From: an uncultured Lachnospiraceae bacterium
GTDB taxonomy: Bacteria; Bacillota; Clostridia; Lachnospirales; Lachnospiraceae
Direction of reading: 5' to 3'
Assembly: GCA_946631935.1 (NCBI GenBank)
Contig: CAMPAP010000013.1
Location: 1-25,085 of the forward strand
Length of the DNA: 25,085 nt
The position numbers and the translations under genes were made by a program. This document shows positions 14,007 through 23,847 of the stretch, piece by piece. Within the stretch, counting starts at the first letter, position 1; each line of letters opens with the position of its first letter. Under the pieces are notes generated by a model that did not search any database, was not told the DNA's origin, and worked only from the letters and a program-made list of their open reading frames with translations.

Positions 14007-14513
14007 ATGGAAAGAGTCGGTAAATTTGAAAAAGTAAGTTACGAGCAGTTCAAGTCCGGAATGGAAGGCATCGAAGATAATGAATCCGTTTTGAAAGAAA
14101 AATATGATCGCATTCAGCTTCCTTCAAGAGCAACATCCGGAAGCGCGGGATACGACCTTCATGCAACCTTTGATGTAACTCTTGCTCCCGGTGAGACAGT
14201 TAAGATCCCTACCGGTATAAGGGTCAGAATGAAAGAAGACTGGATGCTTGCTGTATTTCCCAGAAGCGGACTTGGCTTTAAATACAGGCTTCAGCTTAAC
14301 AATACTGTGGGCATCATAGATTCCGATTATTATAATTCCGACAATGAGGGACATATTTTTGTAAAGCTTACAAATGACAGTAATGAAGGCAGGACTATTG
14401 TGCTTAAGGAAGGTGATGCCTTCGCCCAGTCCATCTTTATTCCTTATGGCATTACAGAAGATGATGATGCAACAGGTGTAAGAAACGGCGGATTCGGAAG
14501 CACAGGCAAATAA
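14007..14513 (+). CDS. dut: dUTP diphosphatase, trimeric type
   Basis: This enzyme hydrolyses dUTP to dUMP and pyrophosphate, keeping uracil out of DNA and feeding thymidylate synthesis. All five dUTPase motifs are visible in order: AGYDL (47-51), PRSGLG (85-90), GIIDSDYY with catalytic Asp105 (102-109), GDAFAQSIF (136-144), and the P-loop-like C-terminal NGGFGSTGK (160-168). The 168-residue chain carries about 30 extra N-terminal residues compared with the shortest bacterial enzymes. AGGAG lies five bases before ATG 14007. It follows nrdDG across element 2; both supply clean deoxynucleotides, so they may once have been closer. An AT-rich hairpin follows the stop. Confidence 0.95.
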   Translation: MERVGKFEKVSYEQFKSGMEGIEDNESVLKEKYDRIQLPSRATSGSAGYDLHATFDVTLAPGETVKIPTGIRVRMKEDWMLAVFPRSGLGFKYRLQLNNTVGIIDSDYYNSDNEGHIFVKLTNDSNEGRTIVLKEGDAFAQSIFIPYGITEDDDATGVRNGGFGSTGK

Positions 14514-14538
14514 AAGGGGCTTCCTGCACGTAGAAAAG

Positions 14539-14580
14539 AAAACTATATAAAGCGTTTTTTGTGTATAGTTTTACTTGTTT
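14539..14580 (+). terminator. Possible weak terminator after dut
   Basis: AAAACTATA (14539-14547) pairs perfectly with TATAGTTTT (14564-14572) over a 16-base loop, followed by ACTTGTTTTT. The stem is entirely AT-rich except for one pair, so termination strength is doubtful. Confidence 0.35.
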
Positions 14581-14603
14581 TTGATTATCTTTTATAGTAT
14601 TAT
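14575..14603 (+). promoter_or_regulatory. Predicted promoter for the degV-miaB-mutS-mutL-miaA unit
   Basis: TTGTTT (14575-14580, 3 of 6) is followed by 17 bases and TATTAT (14598-14603, 5 of 6). Transcription would begin near 14610, with the ribosome site GGAGGT at 14631-14636. Confidence 0.45.
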
Positions 14604-14641
14604 TACAAACGGTATAGAATTAATTTTTCCGGAGGTAATTT

Positions 14642-15508
14642 ATGTTCAAGATAATCACTGACAACGGTTCTGATATCCCAAAGGATTATGCTGCAGAGCA
14701 TGGAATTGATACCATCAACCTTGCAACACTCATGGACGGTGTAACATATAATCTGGACCGGGAGATCTCAACCGAGGAATTCTACAGCAGACTTGCCAAG
14801 GGATCAAAACCCATAACCTCCCAGGTGAATCCCGAGCAGGCAAGAAAATATTTTGAAGATCATGTTGATGATGCCGATGATTTTGTTTTCATAGGAATAT
14901 CCACGGGACTTTCCGGAACATGCGGATCGGTCCAAAGCGGAGCAAATGAATTCATGGCAGCACATCCGGGTAAAAGAGTTGAAGTCATCGACTCTCTGCA
15001 GGGATCTTTAGGTGAAATGCTTTCCGTCATCAAAGCTGTTGAGATGAGGGATGAGGGGAAGAGCTTTGAAGAGACGGTTGCTTTTGTAAGAAGTAATGTA
15101 CTTCATTGCTGTCTTGCCATTACAGTGGATAATCTTATGGATCTCTGGAGAGGCGGAAGAGTCTCAAAGACCAGCGCGGTTATCGGAAATATTGCTTCGG
15201 TAAAGCCTTTTATAGTGGTTAATGATGAAGGAAGACTCGATGCCGGCGGAAAGATCAGAGGCAGAAAAAAGAGTCTTGATCATATAGTTGATTATATGGA
15301 ACAGCATATGGGAAGATATCGTGATATGAATAAGACCATCATGATAGGTCACGGTAACTGTCCTGAAGATGCTAAATACTTACAGGAAAAAATAACGGAG
15401 CGTTTCGGATTTACCGATTTTATGGTAAATAATATGGGACCCGTCATCGGAACCCATACGGGACCGACCATCGTACTTGCCGGATATTATGGTGAATCAC
15501 GCTCCTAG
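14642..15508 (+). CDS. DegV-family fatty-acid-binding protein
   Basis: This 288-residue cytosolic protein matches the DegV family, which binds a single fatty acid. In some Firmicutes, family members (FakB) present it to a fatty acid kinase. The N-terminus KIITDNGSDIPKDYAAEHGI, the TSQVNPEQ segment, GISTGLSGTCGSVQSG and the RGGRVSKTSAVIGN block are the recognised family landmarks. The C-terminal half ends in GPVIGTHTGPTIVLAGYYG. GGAGGT with a five-base spacer fixes the ATG. It precedes miaB by 15 bases. No fatty acid kinase (fakA) is in the window, so the FakB role is inference from the family only. Confidence 0.9.
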   Translation: MFKIITDNGSDIPKDYAAEHGIDTINLATLMDGVTYNLDREISTEEFYSRLAKGSKPITSQVNPEQARKYFEDHVDDADDFVFIGISTGLSGTCGSVQSGANEFMAAHPGKRVEVIDSLQGSLGEMLSVIKAVEMRDEGKSFEETVAFVRSNVLHCCLAITVDNLMDLWRGGRVSKTSAVIGNIASVKPFIVVNDEGRLDAGGKIRGRKKSLDHIVDYMEQHMGRYRDMNKTIMIGHGNCPEDAKYLQEKITERFGFTDFMVNNMGPVIGTHTGPTIVLAGYYGESRS

Positions 15509-15523
15509 ATCAGACAGGGGCTT

Positions 15524-16936
15524 ATGAAAGAATCAGATATCAAAGAAACACAGCTTCAGACAGAGCATATTAATGAGCTGCCTTCGCTTTTAAATAAAGT
15601 TCAAAATGAAAAGAAAAGAGTGCTTACTGCATCCGTTATCACTTTCGGATGTCAGATGAATGCACGCGATTCCGAAAAATTGGCCGGTATCCTTTCATCC
15701 GCAGGTTTTAAACTGCTTGAGGATGATGAGGATGCCGACTTTGTTTTGTATAATACCTGTACAGTCAGGGATAATGCCAACAGAAAGCTCTATGGCCATC
15801 TAGGTGAAGCACATGCTTCAAAAAAGAAAAACCCTGACAAGCTTGTTGCCGTATGCGGATGTCTTCCCCAGGAACCTGAGGCATTTGAGATTCTTAAGAA
15901 AAAATATTCTTTTATAGATCTTATTTTCGGAACTCATAATATTTATGCATTTCCGGAATATCTCTGCAGACTTTTGTCCGGAGAAAGACATATTTATGAG
16001 ATAATGGATGCAACTGACCGGATTGTGGAGGATCTTCCGGTTCTCAGAAAATATCCCTTCAAATCCGGCGTAAATATTATGTTTGGCTGTAATAATTTTT
16101 GTACATACTGTATCGTTCCCTACGTCAGAGGCCGTGAAAGATCAAGGGAAAGTGCAGATATAATCAAAGAGATCGAAGGCCTTGTATCATCCGGTGTTAA
16201 GGAAGTCATGCTCCTTGGACAAAATGTTAATTCATACGGCAACGGAATAGAAGGAGAGATTTCTTTTCCGGAACTTTTAAAAAGAGTCTGTGATATTAAG
16301 GAAATTGAAAGAGTAAGGTTCATGACATCCCATCCCAAGGATCTTTCCGATGATCTTATAAAAGTCATCAGGGATAATACCAAGATCTGCAGACATCTTC
16401 ATCTTCCTCTTCAGAGCGGATCCACCAGGATCCTTAAGGAGATGAACAGACATTACAGCAAGGAACAGTTCATAGACCTTGCATTAAAGATAAGAAGCGA
16501 GATACCAGGTATAGCCATCACTACGGATATCATGGTGGGATTTCCGTCCGAAACAATGGCTGATATAGAAGATACACTTGATGTCATAAGAAAAGTGGAA
16601 TTTGATAATGCATTTACTTTTATTTATTCGAAAAGAATGGGCACCCCTGCAGCTGTAAGGGATGACCAGGTTTCTGAAGAAAATGTTAAAATGTATTTTG
16701 ACTCTGTTTTAGCATGCGTTCAGGAATATGCAAAAAAACGGGCACTTGTATGGCAGGGTAAAACATTTGATGCGCTTGTTGAAGAAGAGGATTCATCAAC
16801 AAAAGGGTATGTAACGGGAAGGCTGTCCAATAATATGCTGGTTCATTTTGCCGGAGATAAAGATCTTATCGGCAGTATTGTTCCCGTAAAGCTTGATGAA
16901 TGCAGAGGTTTTTATTATATAGGCAGTAAGGTTTAA
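15524..16936 (+). CDS. miaB: tRNA-2-methylthio-N6-dimethylallyladenosine synthase
   Basis: This radical SAM methylthiotransferase adds the 2-methylthio group to i6A37 in tRNAs reading UNN codons, acting after MiaA. The UPF0004 domain supplies cysteines Cys43 (FGCQMNARDSEK), Cys79 (NTCTVRDNA) and Cys113 (CGCLPQEP) for the auxiliary cluster. The radical SAM site is Cys189-x3-Cys193-x2-Cys196 (GCNNFCTYCIVPYVRGRERSR). A C-terminal TRAM domain follows. The protein is 470 residues, with about 35 residues before the first motif. AGGGG stands rather close to the ATG, so the ribosome site is weak. It is separated from mutS by two bases and shares the operon with miaA, its partner enzyme. Confidence 0.95.
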   Translation: MKESDIKETQLQTEHINELPSLLNKVQNEKKRVLTASVITFGCQMNARDSEKLAGILSSAGFKLLEDDEDADFVLYNTCTVRDNANRKLYGHLGEAHASKKKNPDKLVAVCGCLPQEPEAFEILKKKYSFIDLIFGTHNIYAFPEYLCRLLSGERHIYEIMDATDRIVEDLPVLRKYPFKSGVNIMFGCNNFCTYCIVPYVRGRERSRESADIIKEIEGLVSSGVKEVMLLGQNVNSYGNGIEGEISFPELLKRVCDIKEIERVRFMTSHPKDLSDDLIKVIRDNTKICRHLHLPLQSGSTRILKEMNRHYSKEQFIDLALKIRSEIPGIAITTDIMVGFPSETMADIEDTLDVIRKVEFDNAFTFIYSKRMGTPAAVRDDQVSEENVKMYFDSVLACVQEYAKKRALVWQGKTFDALVEEEDSSTKGYVTGRLSNNMLVHFAGDKDLIGSIVPVKLDECRGFYYIGSKV

Positions 16937-16938
16937 AA

Positions 16939-19638
16939 GTGGAAGGTACAAATACTCCTGATATCGACAATTTAATGGATAATGCAGACATCTCTCCGAT
17001 GATGCAAAACTACTTAGAGACGAAAAAGCAGTATGAAGACTGCCTTCTTTTCTACAGAGTCGGTGATTTTTATGAGATGTTTTTTGATGATGCAGTTGTT
17101 GCTTCAAGAGAGATAGAGCTTACTCTTACGGGTAAGTCCTGCGGTCTTGAAGAAAGAGCACCCATGGCAGGTGTTCCTTTTCATGCGGCTGATTCATATA
17201 TTTCAAGACTTGTTGCAAAAGGATACAAGGTTGCAATATGCGAACAGGTTGAAGATCCAAAGCTTGCAAAGGGACTCGTAAAAAGAGAAGTCATTAAGGT
17301 CGTTACTCCCGGAACAAATATGAATATTCTTTCTCTTGACGGAGGAAAGAATAATTATCTTATGAGTATCTGTTATCAGGATAACGGCATCGGTTTTTCC
17401 GTTTGTGATGTTTCAACAGGAGAATTTCTTGTATCCGTTGCAGCTGATGCGACATCCCTTAAAGACAGCATTGCAAGATTTTCTCCTTCGGAACTTATCT
17501 GTAATAAAGGGTTTTCGCTTCAAAGCGACCTTCTTAATTCCATAAAAGAAAGGCTCAGTATTCCCGTAACCGTTCTTGATGATGCGTTTTTTGACGAAAG
17601 ATCATCAACAGGCGAAGTGCTCAGACAGTTTAAGGTTAAAAGCCTTATAGGCCTTGGTCTTGATTCCATGATCCCCGGTGTCCTTGCTGCCGGAGCCTGT
17701 CTTATGTATCTTCATGATACCCAAAAAACCGATCTTTCTAACATCACAAGCATTCATCCCTACCGCGTCGATAAATATATGATGCTTGATTCTTCATCTA
17801 GAAGAAATCTTGAACTTACTGAGACCATAAGGGATAAGCAGAAAAAAGGCTCGCTTTTAGGTGTTCTTGACAGGACAAAAACAGCTATGGGCGGGAGGCT
17901 TTTGCGTACATTTTTAGAGCAGCCTCTCATAGATGAAAATGAGATAAAAAACAGACAGGATGCTATCTTTGCATTTAATAATAACTCAATATCAAGGGAT
18001 GAACTCAGAGAATACTTAAATCCCGTATATGATCTTGAAAGGCTTCTTGCACGTATTACATTTGGTACGGCAAATCCCAGAGATCTGATCAGCCTTGATA
18101 CTTCTCTTAAGATGCTTCCCCATATAAAGACCGTTATGGCGGATATTCACTCTACTGAGCTTGACAGGATAATGGATCTTTTTGATCTTCTGATGGATAT
18201 TGAAGTCCTTATCGATTCTTCCATCAAAGAAGAGCCCCCTCTTACCATAAGGGACGGAGATATCATTAAGGACGGTTTTAATGATGAACTTGATAAATTA
18301 AGAAATGCAAAGACTGACGGAAAAAAATGGCTTGCAGATCTTGAAACTTCCGAAAGAGAAAGAACAGGCATTAAAAACCTGAGGATCAAATATCATAAAT
18401 CCTTTGGATATTATTTTGAGATAACAAATTCGTTTTCGGATAAAGTACCGGAAGATTATATACGTCGTCAGACACTTACTAACTGCGAGAGATTTACTTC
18501 TGCCGAATTAAAAAATCTTGAAGACAGCGTACTCAATGCGGAAGAAAAGATCCGTAATCTTGAATATGATCTTTTTTGCAGGATAAGGGATACCATTTCA
18601 TCCGAAAGCGAAAGGATCTTAAGTACCGCAAGAGCCATCGCTTATCTTGATGTTTATTCTGATCTTGCTTACATTGCCGAAGTCAATAAATATGTTAAGC
18701 CTCATATCAACAATAAAGGTATCATCGATATCAAAGACGGAAGGCATCCGGTTGTTGAAAAGATGCTTGGAGGGGAACTTTTTGTTTCCAATGATACTCA
18801 TCTTGATAACGGTTCAGACCTTGTCAGCATCATTACTGGTCCCAATATGGCAGGCAAATCAACATACATGAGACAGACTGCTCTTATAGTACTTATGTCC
18901 CAGATAGGAAGTTTTGTGCCTGCTTCAAGTGCGGATCTTTGCGTTGTGGACAGGATCTTTACAAGAGTCGGAGCTTCCGATGATCTTGCAAGCGGTCAGT
19001 CCACATTTATGATAGAGATGAATGAGGTTTCAAATATTTTAAGAAATGCCACCTCAAAGAGTCTTCTCATACTTGATGAGATCGGAAGAGGAACCTCTAC
19101 TTTTGACGGCCTGTCCATTGCATGGGCTGTTATCGAACATATCAGCAATAAAAAACTTCTTGGAGCCAAGACTCTTTTTGCAACTCATTATCATGAACTG
19201 ACGGAACTTGAAGGAAAGATTCCCAATGTTAAAAATTTCTGTATTGCCGTAAAGGAATCAGGTGATGATATAGTTTTCCTTCGCAAGATAGTAAGAGGCG
19301 GTGCTGACAGAAGCTATGGAATACAGGTTGCAAAGCTTGCGGGCGTCCCCGATATCGTAATTGACAGGGCAAAGGAAATAGCTTCAACCCTGACTCTTCA
19401 GGATATATCTTCTCTTATAGAATCCGTATGCGCCGGTGAAAATAATACATCAAGATCAAAGAAGGTCACAAAACCTGATGAAGTGGATTCCGGACAGATG
19501 TCGTTTTTTGACCTTGTTTCCGATGAAGATCTGTTAAAGGAGATAGAAGAGATAGATATTTCAAATCTAACTCCCCTTGACGCTCTCAATACGCTTTACA
19601 GGATACAGAATAAGGTTAAAAACAGGTATAAGATATGA
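16939..19638 (+). CDS. mutS: DNA mismatch repair protein MutS
   Basis: MutS recognises base mismatches and small loops and recruits MutL. The 899-residue protein has the mismatch-reading Phe44-x-Glu46 in RVGDFYEMFF, connector, core and clamp regions, then the ABC-type ATPase: Walker A GPNMAGKST starting at Gly634 and Walker B LLILDEIG with Asp713-Glu714, plus GRGTSTFDG and ATHYHELT. I take the GTG at 16939, two bases after the miaB stop, with AAGG seven bases upstream inside miaB. An ATG at 16975 is the alternative and would keep every domain. The stop overlaps the mutL start by four bases (ATGA). Confidence 0.96.
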   Translation: MEGTNTPDIDNLMDNADISPMMQNYLETKKQYEDCLLFYRVGDFYEMFFDDAVVASREIELTLTGKSCGLEERAPMAGVPFHAADSYISRLVAKGYKVAICEQVEDPKLAKGLVKREVIKVVTPGTNMNILSLDGGKNNYLMSICYQDNGIGFSVCDVSTGEFLVSVAADATSLKDSIARFSPSELICNKGFSLQSDLLNSIKERLSIPVTVLDDAFFDERSSTGEVLRQFKVKSLIGLGLDSMIPGVLAAGACLMYLHDTQKTDLSNITSIHPYRVDKYMMLDSSSRRNLELTETIRDKQKKGSLLGVLDRTKTAMGGRLLRTFLEQPLIDENEIKNRQDAIFAFNNNSISRDELREYLNPVYDLERLLARITFGTANPRDLISLDTSLKMLPHIKTVMADIHSTELDRIMDLFDLLMDIEVLIDSSIKEEPPLTIRDGDIIKDGFNDELDKLRNAKTDGKKWLADLETSERERTGIKNLRIKYHKSFGYYFEITNSFSDKVPEDYIRRQTLTNCERFTSAELKNLEDSVLNAEEKIRNLEYDLFCRIRDTISSESERILSTARAIAYLDVYSDLAYIAEVNKYVKPHINNKGIIDIKDGRHPVVEKMLGGELFVSNDTHLDNGSDLVSIITGPNMAGKSTYMRQTALIVLMSQIGSFVPASSADLCVVDRIFTRVGASDDLASGQSTFMIEMNEVSNILRNATSKSLLILDEIGRGTSTFDGLSIAWAVIEHISNKKLLGAKTLFATHYHELTELEGKIPNVKNFCIAVKESGDDIVFLRKIVRGGADRSYGIQVAKLAGVPDIVIDRAKEIASTLTLQDISSLIESVCAGENNTSRSKKVTKPDEVDSGQMSFFDLVSDEDLLKEIEEIDISNLTPLDALNTLYRIQNKVKNRYKI

Positions 19639-21611
19639 TACGTGTTTTAAATAAAGAAACCATAGACAGGATCTCTGCAGGTGAAGTTGTTGAAAGGCCG
19701 GTTAATGCCTGTAAGGAGCTTGTTGAAAATGCCATAGATTCAGGTGCCGGTTCCGTTACCGTGGAGATTAAGGGCGGCGGCATCGACATGATCAGAGTTA
19801 CTGATAACGGTTGCGGTATCTCGCCTGATGAGATACGAACCGCTTTTTTAAGGCATTCCACATCCAAGATTGAAAATGCCGATGATCTTAATGCCATAAG
19901 TACGCTTGGCTTCAGGGGCGAAGCTCTTGCAAGCATATCTTCAGTATCCGAGACCGAGATGGTCACGGCTCTTCATGATGCCCTTACGGGTGTCAGGATA
20001 CTGATAAAAGGCGGAGAAGAAGCGCTTTTTGAGGAAGTGGGCGCTCCTTACGGTACAACGGTTATAGTCAGAAACCTTTTTTTCAACACTCCCGCAAGAA
20101 AAAAATTTTTAAAGACTCCATCCACGGAAGGCTCCTATATTCTTGAGATGATGGAAAAGATCGCTCTTTCACATCCGGATATCTCTTTTCAGTTTATCTC
20201 TGACGGCAGATCCAAATTCCATACATCAGGAAGCGGGGATCTTTTAGAGGTCATTTACCGTGTCTTCGGAAAAGAGATCTCAGGAAGCCTTGTCCCCATT
20301 GATGATAAAAATGATATGTTTTCCGTAAAAGGCTATCTTGGAAACCCCGAGATAATCAGGTCAAACCGTAATATGGAAATCTATTTCATGAACGGAAGAT
20401 ATGTCAGGAATAACTTCATCTCCCAGGCGATTGAAGAAGGATACAGGGAATATCTTATGCTTCACAAATTCCCTGTTGTTTTTTTGAATTTTGAAACGGA
20501 CCCTTCATGCGTTGATGTTAATGTACATCCTGCAAAGCTTGATATCAGGATTTCGGAACCCATAAGTTTTTCATCTTTTGTCACATCATCCATTCATGAT
20601 GTTATGACAAAAGCTGAGATGATCCCCGAAAATATCCTTACTACATCAGATGACATTAAAAATGCCAGACGGGAAGATATACAGCTTATTGAAGGCACGA
20701 AAAATCCCGAACCTTTTGAAAGGACAAGGCTTGATCAAAAGATCACAGGTACCGTAAAAGCTTTTTCAAGATTCACGGGAATGGATTATGATCTTTCCGG
20801 CTTAAAAGAGTCCGCTGTAGCCGAAGATGAAGATAATGATTTTTTCACTGATTCAAGAAAGCCTTTAGAGAATATAAATGAAGATAAATCATCAAACGAA
20901 GATGGATATGTTTCTCCTGAACCTTTAGCCTTTTCTAAGACCTGTGTTACTTCTGACGCGGATTATATAAATAAGACTGTCACTAAACAGATGGAGCTTT
21001 TTGAAGACCACCTTCTTGAAAAAGAAAAGAGATCATCCTACAGGATAATCGGCCAGGTTTTTGATACCTACTGGATCGTTCAGTATAAGGATAAGATGTT
21101 GATCATTGACCAGCATGCAGCCCATGAAAAGGTTAATTATGAACGGATGTTCAAAAGAATAAATGAAGGGGACCATCCGTCCCAGCTTCTTATGCCTCCC
21201 GTCATCGTAAGTCTTACCGGCGTTGAAGAAGAAACGCTTAATTCAAATATAGATGCCTTTCGCAGGCTTGGGTTTGAGATCGAAAATTTCGGCGGAAACG
21301 AATATGCCTTAAGAGGCGTGCCAACGGATCTTTTCAGGCATTCGGAAAAAGAGCTGTTTCTGGCTGTTTTAGATGAACTTTCACAAAATCCCGGACTTGG
21401 TTCTTTTAAGACCATAGATGAAAAGATCGCATCAATGGCATGTAAAGCTTCGGTTAAAGGCGGTGACAGGATAGGTTTCGAGCAGGCGGAAAAACTCATC
21501 GATGAGCTGCTTACTTTGGATAATCCTTATAACTGTCCTCACGGAAGGCCCACCATCATATCCATAAGCCGGGTTGAGATGGAGAAGAAATTCAAAAGGA
21601 TAACCGACTGA
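19635..21611 (+). CDS. mutL: DNA mismatch repair protein MutL with endonuclease motif
   Basis: MutL couples mismatch recognition to strand incision. The N-terminal GHKL ATPase has the expected RISAGEVVERP, KELVENAIDSGA (catalytic Glu28, Mg-binding Asn32), DNGCGI and GFRGEAL motifs. After an acidic variable linker (about residues 350-450), the C-terminal domain carries the endonuclease site DQHAAHEKVNYERM starting at Asp492. The accessory motifs ACKASVKGGD and CPHGRPT follow. The protein should therefore nick DNA itself, as in MutH-less bacteria, and no mutH is present here. Its ATG overlaps the mutS stop by four bases and its TGA overlaps the miaA ATG by one. Confidence 0.96.
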   Translation: MIRVLNKETIDRISAGEVVERPVNACKELVENAIDSGAGSVTVEIKGGGIDMIRVTDNGCGISPDEIRTAFLRHSTSKIENADDLNAISTLGFRGEALASISSVSETEMVTALHDALTGVRILIKGGEEALFEEVGAPYGTTVIVRNLFFNTPARKKFLKTPSTEGSYILEMMEKIALSHPDISFQFISDGRSKFHTSGSGDLLEVIYRVFGKEISGSLVPIDDKNDMFSVKGYLGNPEIIRSNRNMEIYFMNGRYVRNNFISQAIEEGYREYLMLHKFPVVFLNFETDPSCVDVNVHPAKLDIRISEPISFSSFVTSSIHDVMTKAEMIPENILTTSDDIKNARREDIQLIEGTKNPEPFERTRLDQKITGTVKAFSRFTGMDYDLSGLKESAVAEDEDNDFFTDSRKPLENINEDKSSNEDGYVSPEPLAFSKTCVTSDADYINKTVTKQMELFEDHLLEKEKRSSYRIIGQVFDTYWIVQYKDKMLIIDQHAAHEKVNYERMFKRINEGDHPSQLLMPPVIVSLTGVEEETLNSNIDAFRRLGFEIENFGGNEYALRGVPTDLFRHSEKELFLAVLDELSQNPGLGSFKTIDEKIASMACKASVKGGDRIGFEQAEKLIDELLTLDNPYNCPHGRPTIISISRVEMEKKFKRITD

Positions 21612-22561
21612 TGAGTATTAATAAAAAACCCCTGATAATCCTTTCCGGTCCCACGGCAGTCGGCAAGACCGGTATTTCCGTGGAATTTGCCCTTCGTGAG
21701 GAACTTGAGATAATTTCAGCAGATTCCGCCCAGGTTTACAGAGGGATGGATGTTGGTACCGCAAAGATTACACATGATGAGATGAAGGGTGTTTCCCATT
21801 ATCTTATAGATGTATGTGATCCTTCAGAGGATTATTCAGCATTCAGATTTAAACAGATGGCTTCCTTGGCAATTGAAAAGATATGGGATCACGGTAAAAT
21901 ACCCATGGTGGTCGGTGGTACCGGTTTTTATATCCAGGCTCTTTTGAAGGACGTTTCATTTGACGATGAAGGACCTGACATATCATACAGAAAAGAACTT
22001 GAATCTTATGCCGATGAAAAAGGATGTCTTTATTTGCATGAAATGCTTAAAAAAGCCGATCCTGAAAGTGCGGAAGCAATCGAGCCCGAAAATGTCAAAA
22101 GAGTCATCAGGGCACTTGAATATCATCATCTTACCGGCGGAAAGATATCGGAGCATAATGCAAAAATGGCTCAGAAAGAGTCCGTTTATAATGAAGCATA
22201 TTTTGTTCTTACTGATGACAGGGAGCTTATGTATAAACGGATAGATGAAAGAGTCGACGAAATGATAAAAAACGGGCTTGAAGATGAAGTAAGGCTTTTA
22301 CTTCAAAAAGGATATGATGAAAAATATGTATCCATGCAGGCTATAGGCTATAAAGAAATGATCCCCTTTATAAGAGGTGAAATATCTCTTGATGAAGCCG
22401 TTTATAACATAAAGCTCCGTACAAGGCATTTTGCAAAAAGGCAGCTTACCTGGTACAAAAGAGAAAAAAATATAATCTACATTGATAAAAGGATCTACAG
22501 GACTAAAGAAGAGATTCTTGATCTTATGTCCCGGGAGATAAGAAACAGAGGTATAAAATAA
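21611..22561 (+). CDS. miaA: tRNA dimethylallyltransferase
   Basis: MiaA transfers the dimethylallyl group from DMAPP to A37 of tRNAs reading UNN codons, making i6A, the substrate of MiaB. The 316-residue length is normal. The P-loop is G13-P-T-A-V-G-K-T20, followed by the tRNA- and DMAPP-contact segments SADSAQVYRGMDVGTAK and VGGTGFYIQALL. RVIRALEYHHLTG and the C-terminal MQAIGYKEMIPF and RTRHFAKRQLTWYKRE are conserved. The start ATG overlaps the mutL stop by one base (TGATG), and the stop overlaps the next gene in the same way. No hfq gene follows, in contrast to B. subtilis and E. coli. Confidence 0.96.
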   Translation: MSINKKPLIILSGPTAVGKTGISVEFALREELEIISADSAQVYRGMDVGTAKITHDEMKGVSHYLIDVCDPSEDYSAFRFKQMASLAIEKIWDHGKIPMVVGGTGFYIQALLKDVSFDDEGPDISYRKELESYADEKGCLYLHEMLKKADPESAEAIEPENVKRVIRALEYHHLTGGKISEHNAKMAQKESVYNEAYFVLTDDRELMYKRIDERVDEMIKNGLEDEVRLLLQKGYDEKYVSMQAIGYKEMIPFIRGEISLDEAVYNIKLRTRHFAKRQLTWYKREKNIIYIDKRIYRTKEEILDLMSREIRNRGIK

Positions 22562-23847
22562 TGCAGGGAAATCTGATTAAAATATATGAAAGTCTCGGAA
22601 TAAGCGACAAAGTTTATGAAACGGCAGGTGAGGTCCTTAAGGGCCTTAAAGAAAGATTTATAAAGATAGATGAAAATGCGGAACTTTGTCAGCTTAAGGT
22701 CTTAAGGGCTTTTCAGAAAGAAAATGTAAGTGAAGCATGTCTTATAGGTACTACAGGTTACGGATATAACGATCTTGGAAGAGATACTCTTGAAAAAGTA
22801 TATGCAGATTATTTCGGAACTGAGGATGCTCTTGTAAGACCCCAGATCACCTGCGGAACTCATGCTCTTTGTCTTGCTCTTATGTCAAATCTAAGACCCG
22901 GGGATGAGCTTTTAAGCGCTGTGGGAAGACCATATGATACCCTTGAAGAAGTAATCGGGATCAGGCCTTCAAAGGGATCTCTTTTTGAATATGGTATAAC
23001 CTATGCCCAGGCAGATCTTGATGAAAACGGATCTCCAAATATAAGTGAGATAAAAAATAAGATAAATGAAAAGACTAAGATCGTAACCATCCAGCGTTCC
23101 AAGGGATATCAGACAAGACCTTCTTTATCGGTTTCTGAGATATCGGAGATAATAAAAGCCGTAAAAAACGTAAGGAATGACATAATCTGTATGGTTGATA
23201 ACTGTTACGGAGAATTTGTTGAAGAAAAAGAACCTTCGGATGTGGGAGCCGATATGGTTGTTGGCTCACTTATAAAAAATCCCGGAGGCGGTCTTGCACA
23301 GGTTGGAGGATATATAGCAGGAACGGGAGAGTGTATAGAAAATGCAGCAAGGAGACTTACGGCTCCCGGGCTTGGAAGGGAAGTCGGTCCTTCTCTTGAT
23401 ACTTTAAGAAGTATGTATCAGGGCTTTTTTATGGGACCCGTCGTTACGGCATCAGCTCTTAAAAGCGCCATTTTTGCCGCTGCGCTTTATGAAAAATTCG
23501 GATTTGAAAGCTATCCCAAAGCATCGGAAGAAAGACATGACATCATTCAGGCCATAACTTTCGGAAAGCCCGAAGGACTTATTGCTTTCTGCGAGGGCAT
23601 TCAGGCTGCGGCTCCTGTTGATTCACAGTATGCTCCGGAGCCCTGGGATATGCCGGGATACGATTCACAGGTCATAATGGCTGCCGGAGCCTTTACTTCC
23701 GGTTCTTCCATCGAACTTTCCGCAGACGGCCCCTTAAGAGAGCCTTTTACTGCTTATTTTCAGGGCGGACTCACATGGCCTCACGGAAAATTCGGCATCA
23801 TAAAATCCTTCCAGAACCTTGTGGACAAGGGTCTTATTTCGTTTTGA
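22561..23847 (+). CDS. Methionine gamma-lyase-family PLP enzyme (YnbB-like, 'aluminum resistance' family)
   Basis: This 428-residue fold-type I PLP enzyme belongs to the Met_gamma_lyase family (PF06838), named YnbB in B. subtilis. Landmarks are GTTGYGYNDLGRDTLEKVYA, the PLP phosphate region RPQITCGTHAL, the Asp of MVDNCYGEFVE, and the Schiff-base lysine, most likely Lys239, in GSLIKNPGGGLAQVGGY. The C-terminal AYFQGGLTWPHGKFGI is also typical. The family label implies carbon-sulphur lyase chemistry, but its true substrate is not established; the 'aluminum resistance' name is historical. It overlaps the miaA stop by one base, so it is co-translated with the tRNA and mismatch repair genes. Family knowledge: this gene also lies near miaA in other Firmicutes. 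Confidence 0.9.
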   Translation: MQGNLIKIYESLGISDKVYETAGEVLKGLKERFIKIDENAELCQLKVLRAFQKENVSEACLIGTTGYGYNDLGRDTLEKVYADYFGTEDALVRPQITCGTHALCLALMSNLRPGDELLSAVGRPYDTLEEVIGIRPSKGSLFEYGITYAQADLDENGSPNISEIKNKINEKTKIVTIQRSKGYQTRPSLSVSEISEIIKAVKNVRNDIICMVDNCYGEFVEEKEPSDVGADMVVGSLIKNPGGGLAQVGGYIAGTGECIENAARRLTAPGLGREVGPSLDTLRSMYQGFFMGPVVTASALKSAIFAAALYEKFGFESYPKASEERHDIIQAITFGKPEGLIAFCEGIQAAAPVDSQYAPEPWDMPGYDSQVIMAAGAFTSGSSIELSADGPLREPFTAYFQGGLTWPHGKFGIIKSFQNLVDKGLISF

